A DNA stretch of 21,078 bases. Source: Bacillota bacterium (GTDB lineage: Bacteria > Bacillota > Clostridia > Oscillospirales > Ruminococcaceae). The notes below the pieces were generated by a model, which was given only the letters and a program-made list of their open reading frames with translations, was not told where the DNA came from and did no database searches. Below, piece after piece: positions 14,596 to 21,078 of the stretch. The stretch spans positions 1 through 21,078 of the forward strand of contig JAEZDF010000119.1 in assembly GCA_023429685.1 (NCBI GenBank). Reading direction: 5' to 3'. A program made the translations under genes and the position numbers. Positions within the stretch are counted from its first letter, which is position 1; every line of letters starts with the position of its first letter.

Positions 14596-15327
14596 TTGCC
14601 AAAGGTTGTTGGAAAAACAGACATCGGTATGATCAGAAAACAAAATCAGGATAGCTTCCAATGCGGTTTGCTACAAGACAGTGCTGTTTGGGCGGTCGTG
14701 TGCGACGGTATGGGCGGCGAAAGCGGTGGCGAGGTTGCTAGCACCCTTGCGGTAGACAGCATTGGTGGCAGCATCATGCGTGCTTATCGCAGCGAGATGA
14801 CGGCAAACTCCATCCGAACCATGCTGTTATCCGCTATCAGTGCGGCAAATATCCGCGTTTACGATAAAGCGAAAAGCGACACTACGCTAAGCAAGATGGG
14901 TACGACGGTCGTGGCGTCGGTGGTGAAGGGCGAGATTGCCCACATCGCCTATGCGGGCGACAGTCGTGTGTACCTGATTACCGAGGATAAGGTCGAGCAG
15001 CTGACCCGTGACCACACCATGGTACAGGCGCTAGTAGAGCGGGGCGAGATTACCACCGACCAAGCGAAGAACCATCCGCAAAAGCATGTAATTACCCGTG
15101 CGCTCGGGGTAGAGCAGGGAATTGAGATTGACTATTTAGAGGCAAAGACCGAACAAGGCTCGGTGCTGATGATCTGCACCGATGGTCTAACCAACTACGT
15201 TGAAGCAGGGGAAATAGCCGAGATAGTCAGGGAATACGGACAAGACAAGTGTCTTGACAAGCTGATAAATGCCGCAAACAACAGGGGCGGTACCGACAAC
15301 ATCACCATAGTGGCGATCTTTGGGTAA
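14596..15327 (+). CDS. prpC: PP2C-family Ser/Thr phosphatase (Stp/PrpC)
   Basis: This metal-dependent phosphatase reverses Ser/Thr phosphorylation by the partner kinase encoded next. PP2C motifs in order are GKTDIGMIRKQNQDSF at the N-terminus, VCDGMGGESGGEVAS with metal ligand D37, AYAGDSRVYL, ICTDGLTNYV, and NRGGTDNITIVAI at the end. The length of 243 residues from the chosen start is typical. No ATG is available near the conserved N-terminus. I chose TTG 14596 because AAGGTG (14583-14588) lies seven bases upstream and the product starts just before the conserved block. A TTG at 14557 would add 13 unconserved residues. The kinase starts about 50 bases later, the usual bacterial phosphatase-kinase pair. 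Confidence 0.95.
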   Translation: MPKVVGKTDIGMIRKQNQDSFQCGLLQDSAVWAVVCDGMGGESGGEVASTLAVDSIGGSIMRAYRSEMTANSIRTMLLSAISAANIRVYDKAKSDTTLSKMGTTVVASVVKGEIAHIAYAGDSRVYLITEDKVEQLTRDHTMVQALVERGEITTDQAKNHPQKHVITRALGVEQGIEIDYLEAKTEQGSVLMICTDGLTNYVEAGEIAEIVREYGQDKCLDKLINAANNRGGTDNITIVAIFG

Positions 15328-15376
15328 TGCGTACACGTTGGTATGTGAGCGAGGATGATCGGGAGTGAACAGATTG

Positions 15377-17386
15377 ATGGACAGATATATCGGAAAACGC
15401 CTGGACGGAAGATACGAAATACTTGAGCTAATTGGCGCAGGCGGCATGGCGAACGTGTACCGTGCTATGGACGTGCTGGAGCACAAGGAATACGCGGTAA
15501 AGATACTGCGCGATGAGTTTCTTGAAAACGAGGAGTTCGTACGCCGTTTTAAGAACGAATCCAAGGCGATTGCCGTGCTTTCGCACCCCAACATCGTTAA
15601 GGTGTATGACGTGAGCTTTACCGACCGTGTGCAGTTTATTGTCATGGAGTTAGTGGAAGGCATCACGCTCAAGGATTATATTGAACAACAGCACACGATA
15701 AAATGGAAAGAATGCGTGCATTTCACCACACAGGTGCTGCGCGCGCTTTCTCATGCCCACGACAGGGGTATCGTTCACCGCGACATCAAGCCACAGAACA
15801 TCATGCTTTTACCCGACGGCACCATCAAGGTAATGGATTTCGGTATCGCGCGCTTTGCACGCAGCGAGACCCGTACCATGACCGATAAGGCGCTGGGTTC
15901 GGTGCATTATATCAGCCCCGAGCAGGCAAGGGGAGATGTCACAGACGCGAAGACGGACATCTACTCGGTAGGCGTCATGATGTTTGAGATGCTTACAGGG
16001 CAGCTCCCCTTTGTAGCGGATAGCCCCGTCTCGGTTGCAATTAAACAGATATCGGCGCAGGCAAAGCGCCCGCGCGAACTAAACACCGACATCCCCGAGG
16101 GGCTGGAGGAGATTGTGGTGCGCGCCATGCAAAAGGACGCGAGCCGTCGTTACCGTTCTGCGGCAGAGATGCTCAAGGATATTGACGAGTTTAAAAAGAA
16201 CCCGAGCATTCAGTTCCAGTATAAATACTTTACGAGCGAAAGCCCGACCATCTATTACGACACCCAACAGGTCAACAAGGGTGCTAGCAGAACGGATGAG
16301 CTTGCGCAGCGGGGACGTACACCGGCAGCGGGTGTAGCGCGTTCTCGCAAGGCAACTAAGACCGACGTTGCCGCAGAGGAGATTGAGTACAAATCTCCCG
16401 TCATGCCCATCATGACCGGTGTCGCGTTTGCGTTTATTATCACCGCTATCGTATTTGTGGTGTATATCTTTATTTTAAACAACCCGTTTGCCAAGGTGCC
16501 GGATGTCGAGATGCCAAAGTTTGTGGGTCTTCGCTATGATGATATTGTGGACAGCGAGGAGTTTAAGCAGTTTGGTTTTCAGTACAACGTCACCGAAGAT
16601 TTTAACAACGACTATGCCGTAGGCCTTATCTACGAGCAAACCCCCACCGCGGGAAGGATGGTCAAGCAGGGTACCGTTGTAAACCTCAAGATTAGCAAAG
16701 GCATCAAGGAGGTAACGATTCCCGATCTGTACAATCAGGATTCTTTGACTGCAATCGCGCAGCTCAAAGACCTTGATATTCTTTACGACGTGCAGGAGAT
16801 ATACAGCGAAACCTATGCAGAGGGTCGCATTGTAAAAACCGACCCGCCCAAGGATAGCGTAATAACGACCGATGCCCAGGTAATATTGTACGTCAGCAAG
16901 GGCTCCGAAACCGGAACGGTCGTTGTACCCGATGGCATGATCGGTATGAATATTGAGGATGCAAAACGCGTGCTGGAAACCTACGGTCTAAAGGTTGGCG
17001 ATGTTTCGCCCGTAGAGTCTTCTCTTGCGGCGGGAACCATCTTGGCGCATGACCCTGAGGTTAACACCGAAGTGGACAAGAATAGCGTCGTCAACTTTAC
17101 CGTCAGTGCGGGAGCAGGCATTGCGATTGAGCGTTACAACGTCACCGTAACCCTGCCCGACATCGACAAGGTTGTATCCCTTAAGGCGTACGTCAACGAT
17201 GCCACGGTGCCAAAGCACGCCGAGAATCTAAACCCCTCTGAGGTCGGGGTTTGGAAGCCGTCGTTTGAAGGTCAGGGGATTATCATGATTAAGGTTACCA
17301 TCAACGACAAGGTGTATCAGGAGATTCAGCTCGACTTTGCCCGAGGCACCTTCCGTGTGGTGACAGACAACTCCTCACAGTTTTAA
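15377..17386 (+). CDS. pknB: PASTA-domain Ser/Thr protein kinase (PknB/PrkC/Stk1)
   Basis: This membrane Ser/Thr kinase senses cell-wall fragments and phosphorylates proteins of wall synthesis, translation and division. The kinase domain fills residues 10-275: glycine loop IGAGGMANVYRA, ATP lysine K42 (YAVKIL), HRDIKPQN with catalytic D136, DFG with D154, and SPEQARG. A linker leads to one transmembrane helix at about 341-368. Three extracellular PASTA repeats follow (about 372-441, 442-512 and 514-577). The last 90 residues form a strand-rich segment unlike PASTA, containing VTVTLPDIDKVVSLKAYV. Start choice is between ATG 15377 (GGGAG 11 bases upstream) and GTG 15365 (GAGGA nine bases upstream, four more residues). 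It pairs with the PP2C gene upstream; rsgA follows nine bases later. Confidence 0.96.
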   Translation: MDRYIGKRLDGRYEILELIGAGGMANVYRAMDVLEHKEYAVKILRDEFLENEEFVRRFKNESKAIAVLSHPNIVKVYDVSFTDRVQFIVMELVEGITLKDYIEQQHTIKWKECVHFTTQVLRALSHAHDRGIVHRDIKPQNIMLLPDGTIKVMDFGIARFARSETRTMTDKALGSVHYISPEQARGDVTDAKTDIYSVGVMMFEMLTGQLPFVADSPVSVAIKQISAQAKRPRELNTDIPEGLEEIVVRAMQKDASRRYRSAAEMLKDIDEFKKNPSIQFQYKYFTSESPTIYYDTQQVNKGASRTDELAQRGRTPAAGVARSRKATKTDVAAEEIEYKSPVMPIMTGVAFAFIITAIVFVVYIFILNNPFAKVPDVEMPKFVGLRYDDIVDSEEFKQFGFQYNVTEDFNNDYAVGLIYEQTPTAGRMVKQGTVVNLKISKGIKEVTIPDLYNQDSLTAIAQLKDLDILYDVQEIYSETYAEGRIVKTDPPKDSVITTDAQVILYVSKGSETGTVVVPDGMIGMNIEDAKRVLETYGLKVGDVSPVESSLAAGTILAHDPEVNTEVDKNSVVNFTVSAGAGIAIERYNVTVTLPDIDKVVSLKAYVNDATVPKHAENLNPSEVGVWKPSFEGQGIIMIKVTINDKVYQEIQLDFARGTFRVVTDNSSQF

Positions 17387-17395
17387 GGGATTGAT

Positions 17396-18298
17396 ATGAA
17401 CGAGCAGAATGGTCTTATTTTAAAAGGCATCGGCGGATTTTACTATGTGGAATGCGCCAAAAAGGTATACGAATGCAAGGCGCGCGGCGTACTTCGCAGG
17501 GACGATATTCGCCCCGTTGCGGGGGATGCCGTGCGTATCTCCATAAGCGGGGATAAAGGGACTATCGATGAGATATTACCCCGCAAAAACGATATGATCC
17601 GCCCGCCGGTCGCGAATATAGACACCATGTTTTTTGTGGTGTCTACCACCGAGCCTGCCCCTAATATGACGGTGCTTGACAAGCTGCTTGCCATCGCGCA
17701 GTATAAGGGGATTGAACAGGCCATTATCATCACGAAGGTTGACATAAAACAATTCGCCCAGTGGTATGAGGACTACGTTAAGGTGGGCTTTGACGTTTAT
17801 GTCGTCGATTACGCAGACCCTAACTCTATCGACCCCATTAGAAAACGCTGTGCAAAAGGGCTTAACGTGTTTTGCGGTAATTCCGGGGTAGGCAAATCTA
17901 CGTTAATCAACGCAATTTCCCCGGGGCTTGACCTAGAAACCGGCGTTATCAGCCAAAAGCTTGGCAGAGGTCGCCACACCACCCGCAGTGTGGAGCTGTA
18001 CCCGATGTCCGGAGGCGGCTATATAGCCGATTCACCCGGCTTCTCCTCGCTTGAGACCAGCCGGCTTGATATCATCTATAAGGATGAACTGCAGCACTGT
18101 TTTCGTGAGTTTGCTACTTATATTGATAAATGCCGATATAGTGATTGTTCCCATACATCGGAGCCTGGATGCGCGGTTTTGCAGGCGGTGTTAGATGGGG
18201 ATATCCCCCAAAGCCGCCACGAAAGCTATGTGAGGATGTACGAAGAGGCGAGGAGCATAAAGGAATGGGAGCAGGAGAAAAAACGTCGCGCGACGTAA
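17396..18298 (+). CDS. rsgA: Ribosome small subunit-dependent GTPase RsgA
   Basis: RsgA is a circularly permuted GTPase that checks late maturation of the 30S subunit. An OB-fold N-terminal domain is followed by GTPase motifs in permuted order: G4 TKVD at 113-116, then the P-loop GNSGVGKST at 161-169, then G3 DSPG at 212-215. The C-terminal zinc knuckle has the family spacing C246-x4-C251-x-H253-x5-C259. The length of 300 residues is normal. AAGGGA (17385-17390) lies five bases before ATG 17396. Its last 34 bases overlap thiN. In many Firmicutes rpe lies between rsgA and thiN; here it is missing. Confidence 0.97.
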   Translation: MNEQNGLILKGIGGFYYVECAKKVYECKARGVLRRDDIRPVAGDAVRISISGDKGTIDEILPRKNDMIRPPVANIDTMFFVVSTTEPAPNMTVLDKLLAIAQYKGIEQAIIITKVDIKQFAQWYEDYVKVGFDVYVVDYADPNSIDPIRKRCAKGLNVFCGNSGVGKSTLINAISPGLDLETGVISQKLGRGRHTTRSVELYPMSGGGYIADSPGFSSLETSRLDIIYKDELQHCFREFATYIDKCRYSDCSHTSEPGCAVLQAVLDGDIPQSRHESYVRMYEEARSIKEWEQEKKRRAT

Positions 18299-18921
18299 AC
18301 CGCTGTGTCATCATCGCGGCGGGAGAGATGGAATCTGACTTTGACGCGCGTTCAGTCATCGACGACGATGCCTTTATCATCTGCGCGGATGGGGGATACG
18401 ACACTGCACTGTCCCTGGGCGTTACCCCGCATCTGTTTGTTGGGGACATGGACAGCGTCTTATCACCGCCAGATGGAGTACAACAGGTTCTGTCGCCAGC
18501 AGAAAAGGACGATACCGACACCATGCTCGCCGTAAAGATCGCCATTAAGCGCGGCTATCGGCACATCACCATCCTAGCGGGGTTGGGCGGTAGGCTGGAC
18601 CATACCATCGCAAACCTGCAAACGCTGTTATACTGCGCCAAAAACGGAGTGTACGCAGTGCTTGCGGGCAAACGCAACAGTGCCTTTGTAATAAAGGACG
18701 AGGTTGTAACGGTGCCTGCCCGCGAAGGTTTTGTGTCGGTGTTCTCGCTTACCGAGCGCTGTGAGGGCGTCACACTCAAAGGTCTGCGCTACCCGCTGTG
18801 TGATGCGCTTGTGACCAATAGCTTCCCCATCGGGGTAAGCAATGAGTTCTGCGAGCCGGTTGCAGAGATTTCGGTTCGCACCGGCTGCCTGCTGGTCGTG
18901 TTTTCTGATAACAGACGATGA
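18265..18921 (+). CDS. thiN: Thiamine pyrophosphokinase
   Basis: This enzyme converts thiamine to thiamine pyrophosphate with ATP. Motifs are FIICADGGYDTAL, the acid-rich GDMDS, DDTDTMLAVKIA and GGRLDHTIANLQTL in the catalytic domain. A C-terminal beta domain carrying the thiamine-binding segment follows (SVFSLTERCEGVTLKGL, and later TNSFPIGVSNEF). The frame is open back to 18145 inside rsgA. ATG 18265 gives a normal 218-residue protein and has GAGGAG (18250-18255) nine bases ahead. The start lies within the rsgA coding region, so translation is probably coupled. It closes the conserved block that began at yicC. Confidence 0.95.
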   Translation: MGAGEKTSRDVNRCVIIAAGEMESDFDARSVIDDDAFIICADGGYDTALSLGVTPHLFVGDMDSVLSPPDGVQQVLSPAEKDDTDTMLAVKIAIKRGYRHITILAGLGGRLDHTIANLQTLLYCAKNGVYAVLAGKRNSAFVIKDEVVTVPAREGFVSVFSLTERCEGVTLKGLRYPLCDALVTNSFPIGVSNEFCEPVAEISVRTGCLLVVFSDNRR

Positions 18922-19008
18922 ATGTGTAAGGCGACAGTGACAATGGTACCGTTTCACGGTAATGCGGCAGGTCTTATGCCGTCAGGCATGTGACCGAAAG
19001 GAGCGGCG

Positions 19009-19746
19009 ATGATGCAAACCCCATTTTCCACAAGGCAGTATGCCCTGTTGTACGCCTATTTTGCAAAGACCATTCTCACCTCGGGTCATACCAACTCGTT
19101 TGATATCTTAAAAAGCGCGACCCGCCGCTACGGCTACGAACGCGGTCGGCGCATGGCCCAGCGCGCGGCGCAGGCGGGGGACGGCGACGATTTCGCCGCC
19201 TTTTTAGCCTATATCGACTGGAAGCCCGGCATCGACTGGCAGTTTTCCGGCGAGATGCTGCCGCAGTTTCCTGTGTACAGCATCGAGGTAAACGAGTGCG
19301 GATTGTATAGCGTGTGGAGCGAGTTTGGGCTGGAACAGTACTGTGCCATGTACTGTGATGTGTTTGAAACGGCGATTGTGCACGGCTTTAACCCCGAGCT
19401 TGATCTAAAGCTTCCGTGCGCCATCGGCAAGGGCAGCAGAATCTGTGTGTTTGTCTATAACGGTTTGTCCTTTAACAGGCAAAACCTAAAAAGGCTGACC
19501 GACCTGCAGGATAAGGTTAAAAACAGTGTTGCGCTCACTTGGGAGCAGCATACGGCACACCTGTATCACAGCTTTTCGCAGGAGCTCATCCGCATCCTAG
19601 GGCAGGACGAGGCAAGTGCCATGGTGAAAAAGGTGCTGGTTTCGTTTGGTGCGGCGTGCTCGGCGCAGGATGTCAAACAACTGCTTTCCCACACGCAAAA
19701 CGTGCCGTATTCCTACGAAGCGCAGCGGCTGGACGCACGGGGCTGA
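19009..19746 (+). CDS. Protein resembling L-2-amino-thiazoline-4-carboxylate hydrolase family
   Basis: This 245-residue soluble protein resembles the ATC-hydrolase family, whose founding Pseudomonas member opens a thiazoline ring on the way to L-cysteine. The resemblance rests on the middle section: a Cys-rich helix LEQYCAMYCDVFETAIVHGF (C112, C116, H125), then NPELDLKLPCAIGKGSRICVFVY (C146). This gives the family-like Cys...His...Gly...Cys pattern. The first 60 residues are helical and include a basic patch (ATRRYGYERGRRMAQR). The C-terminal third is helical and has no motif I recognise. AAAGGAG (18997-19003) supports ATG 19009, with ATG 19012 equally possible. Many Firmicutes carry proteins of this family with no demonstrated activity, so the specific reaction should not be assumed. 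It is 87 bases after thiN and probably the last gene of this + strand block. Confidence 0.55.
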   Translation: MMQTPFSTRQYALLYAYFAKTILTSGHTNSFDILKSATRRYGYERGRRMAQRAAQAGDGDDFAAFLAYIDWKPGIDWQFSGEMLPQFPVYSIEVNECGLYSVWSEFGLEQYCAMYCDVFETAIVHGFNPELDLKLPCAIGKGSRICVFVYNGLSFNRQNLKRLTDLQDKVKNSVALTWEQHTAHLYHSFSQELIRILGQDEASAMVKKVLVSFGAACSAQDVKQLLSHTQNVPYSYEAQRLDARG

Positions 19747-19748
19747 TT

Positions 19749-19769
19749 GACGATTAATTGATTATCGTC
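19749..19769. terminator. Hairpin between convergent genes
   Basis: GACGAT (19749-19754) pairs with ATCGTC (19764-19769). AAT/ATT pairing extends the stem around one bulged T, leaving a TG loop. It falls exactly where the + strand gene (stop 19746) meets the minus-strand gene (stop 19754). There is no T-run on either side, so termination ability is doubtful. Confidence 0.35.
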
Positions 19770-19969
19770 GGTTCGTCGCCTTGGCAGAAGCTCTTTTGCG
19801 CTGAGATTGCGGCAAGCTGCGTACTCAGGGTATCAAAAAAGTTTGACAGGCTGTCTATCTCTGCGGTGGTCAGTCCCTGAGAGAGCGCAATGGCTATGGT
19901 GGTGGACAGGGTCACAAACTGTTCGGGGGGTAGGCAGCAGCGCTTGTTCTTGCTTTTGTCGCTAGGCAA
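19754..19969 (-). CDS. Small helical protein of unknown function, convergent minus-strand gene
   Basis: This gene encodes about 71 residues on the opposite strand from everything else. A basic, Cys-containing head (SKNKRCCLPPEQF) leads into an amphipathic pattern of leucines and alanines (ATLS-like spacing across TIAIALSQGL, IDSLSNFFDTLSTQLAAISA). It resembles a common family of small Clostridia proteins with a CxPPE-like head followed by two Leu-rich helices and no known function; this is recognition from memory, not a search. No signal peptide is seen and the helices are not clearly membrane-spanning. The start is uncertain. TTG 19969 has the G-run GGGGGGGCGGG six bases upstream, while TTG 19993 adds eight Gly/Arg residues encoded by the G-run itself and lacks a ribosome binding site. 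Confidence 0.6.
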   Translation of the reverse strand: MPSDKSKNKRCCLPPEQFVTLSTTIAIALSQGLTTAEIDSLSNFFDTLSTQLAAISAQKSFCQGDEPTIIN

Positions 19970-20070
19970 ACAATACCCGCCCCCCCGCCGCAAAATACAG
20001 TCTTACAGAGTATTGTATGCCCTGCCGTTTTGACTTGACAGCGGGGGGTGTAAAAAACGAATAAATACTT

Positions 20071-20100
20071 AAAAAACGTCCTGCTAGGCAGGGCGTTTTT
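20071..20100. terminator. Bidirectional rho-independent terminator
   Basis: AAAAAACGTCCTGC (20071-20084) and GCAGGGCGTTTTT (20088-20100) form an 8-bp GC-rich stem with one wobble and a TAG loop, flanked by A-run and T-run. It would terminate in both directions. It insulates lacI from + strand read-through and blocks antisense transcription leaving the lacI side. The gap 19970-20248 otherwise holds only the lacI promoter and operator. Confidence 0.8.
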
Positions 20101-20166
20101 ACATAATTGTGGCGAAATGGACAAAACGCAGGGAATAAAATTGTTGGGTAAAATGCAAAGTTTTAT

Positions 20167-20195
20167 TTGCGCCGCACCAAACTATGGGATATAAT
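20167..20195 (+). promoter_or_regulatory. Sigma-A promoter for the LacI-family gene
   Basis: TTGCGC (20167-20172) and a perfect TATAAT (20190-20195) are separated by 17 bases. The transcription start would be near 20202, about 47 bases before the ATG. Confidence 0.65.
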
Positions 20196-20206
20196 GAAAG
20201 AGAATA

Positions 20207-20216
20207 AACGCGCGTT
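20207..20216. promoter_or_regulatory. Candidate LacI-family operator (autoregulation)
   Basis: AACGCGCGTT is a perfect 10-base palindrome with a central CG, the form typical of LacI/GalR operators. It sits a few bases after the predicted transcription start of the regulator's own gene, a common place for autorepression. A looser dyad (GCAAA...TTTGC) overlaps the -35 region at about 20155-20170. Confidence 0.4.
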
Positions 20217-20248
20217 CACAAACAGCACGCAGGGGATGGGGGAGCAGG

Positions 20249-21078
20249 ATGAAGAGCGAGGATATCGCGAAGCTTGCGGGGGTATCTCGCAGCACTGTCT
20301 CAAGGGTCATCAACAATTACCCCAATGTACCCGACGCCACACGGCAAAAGGTCACGCGCGTGATTGAGGAGATGGGCTACGAGCCAAACACCTCCGCGCA
20401 GATATTGGCGGGCAAGGCGAACAACACTATCGGTTTGTTTGTTGTGAGCATCTACAACCGCGACAACATCTACCAAAGCAGCTATTATTCGTCCATTATC
20501 AACGCGGCGGTAGACGCCTCCAACAGCAACGGCTACTATGTTTTAATACACACGGTATACTCCGCGCAGGATTATTACCGCATCTCCCAGACCTTTTTGC
20601 AAAAACGTATTAGCGGCGGCATCCTAGTGGGCAACGAGAAGGACACCGCGCAGATTAAAAAGCTGATGCACACCGGCGTACCCATCGGTATTGTGGATTA
20701 CGATGTTGCGGAGCTTCAGGGGGAGCGGCAGCAAAGCGAAAACCTTGTGGTTATCAATTCGGATGACTACAACGCGGCGCGTGACGCGGTGCGCCGCCTG
20801 TTTGCCCTTGGGCGCAGAAGGATCGGTGTGATGGTCGGCAGGGTTTTGACCTATTCGGGCAGGCAGCGCTATCAGGGCTACCTAGACGCAATGCGTGAAC
20901 TAAACCTGCCCATTGACGACGCGTTTGTACTGCACGGCGATTTTTTACAAGCAACCGCGCGGGAACAGACCGTTCGGATGCTATCCTCGGGCAGGTTGCC
21001 GGACGCTATCGTTTCGGGCAATGACGACATGGCGATTGCCGTGATGGAGGTTTTGCGCGAGCACCATATCTCGGTGCC
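20249..21078 (+). CDS. LacI/GalR-family transcriptional repressor (3' end outside window)
   Basis: The first 276 codons of a sugar-responsive repressor are present; the gene continues past the right edge. Residues 1-50 are the DNA-binding head: helix-turn-helix SEDIAKLAGVSRSTVSRVIN, then the hinge helix region ending MGYEPNTSAQILAG. From residue 55 a periplasmic-binding-protein-like effector domain follows (TIGLFVVSIYN, SGGILVGNEKD, PIGIVDYDV, RRRIGVMVGR, PDAIVSGNDDMAIAVMEVL). The effector is unknown. The segment SNSNGYYVLIHTVYSAQDYYRISQ lacks features that would identify a sugar. ATG 20249 follows GGGGGAG at a short spacing of four bases; no other in-frame start fits the conserved head. The target operon is probably downstream, beyond the window. 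Confidence 0.93.
   Translation, partial: MKSEDIAKLAGVSRSTVSRVINNYPNVPDATRQKVTRVIEEMGYEPNTSAQILAGKANNTIGLFVVSIYNRDNIYQSSYYSSIINAAVDASNSNGYYVLIHTVYSAQDYYRISQTFLQKRISGGILVGNEKDTAQIKKLMHTGVPIGIVDYDVAELQGERQQSENLVVINSDDYNAARDAVRRLFALGRRRIGVMVGRVLTYSGRQRYQGYLDAMRELNLPIDDAFVLHGDFLQATAREQTVRMLSSGRLPDAIVSGNDDMAIAVMEVLREHHISV

Noticed and set aside
20167..20367. 66-residue + strand open frame overlapping the lacI start
   Set aside because: It begins inside the lacI promoter and overlaps the conserved helix-turn-helix coding region in another frame.
1..21078. Mobile element, prophage, toxin-antitoxin, CRISPR or defence island
   Set aside because: No transposase, integrase, direct-repeat array, restriction or nuclease gene was seen. 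Gene order is that of a conserved chromosomal block.

Overview
The window is a stretch of conserved chromosome from a low-to-moderate-GC Gram-positive bacterium, most likely an anaerobic Clostridia member (Oscillospiraceae/Ruminococcaceae-like). The evidence is the Firmicutes-type order yicC-remA-gmk-rpoZ-priA-def-fmt-rsmB-rlmN-PP2C-PASTA kinase-rsgA-thiN, a biotin-dependent carboxyltransferase cluster typical of anaerobes, AAGGAG-like ribosome binding sites, and several TTG or GTG starts. Almost every gene lies on the + strand. I see no tRNA, rRNA, CRISPR array, insertion sequence or phage gene. Assignments come from reading motifs in the translated sequence; no database search was run.

Region 1 (1-1791): an RluB-type rRNA pseudouridine synthase with a long basic tail built from ten 12-residue repeats, a hairpin terminator, and a small unrecognised gene. 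Region 2 (about 1785-5325): a promoter, then an acyl-CoA-type carboxyltransferase, a free biotin carrier protein and an OadA/5S-type pyruvate/oxaloacetate carboxyltransferase, closed by a strong terminator. No membrane decarboxylase subunit is present, so the trio resembles a soluble transcarboxylase (12S + 1.3S + 5S) more than a sodium pump. The 12S-like subunit is short and divergent at conserved motifs.

Region 3 (5408-10235): a good promoter and a hairpin-bearing leader, then yicC, remA, gmk, rpoZ and priA (RNA turnover, regulation, GMP kinase, RNA polymerase omega, replication restart). The remA/gmk and gmk/rpoZ junctions each overlap by 8 bases. Region 4 (10292-14310): a new promoter and def-fmt-rsmB-rlmN, i.e. 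formyl-Met initiation and removal plus rRNA methylation. Region 5 (14416-18921): an extended -10 promoter, a structured leader, the PP2C phosphatase and PASTA Ser/Thr kinase pair, rsgA and thiN. Two genes often found in this neighbourhood, coaBC (between rpoZ and priA) and rpe (between rsgA and thiN), are absent.

Region 6 (18922-21078) is the accessory end: a protein resembling the 2-amino-thiazoline-4-carboxylate hydrolase family, a small convergent minus-strand gene, a bidirectional terminator, and a LacI-family repressor with its own promoter and a candidate autoregulatory operator. The repressor gene runs off the right edge. The least conventional parts are the membrane-free carboxyltransferase trio, the RluB repeat tail, and the small genes at 1405-1791 and 19754-19969.
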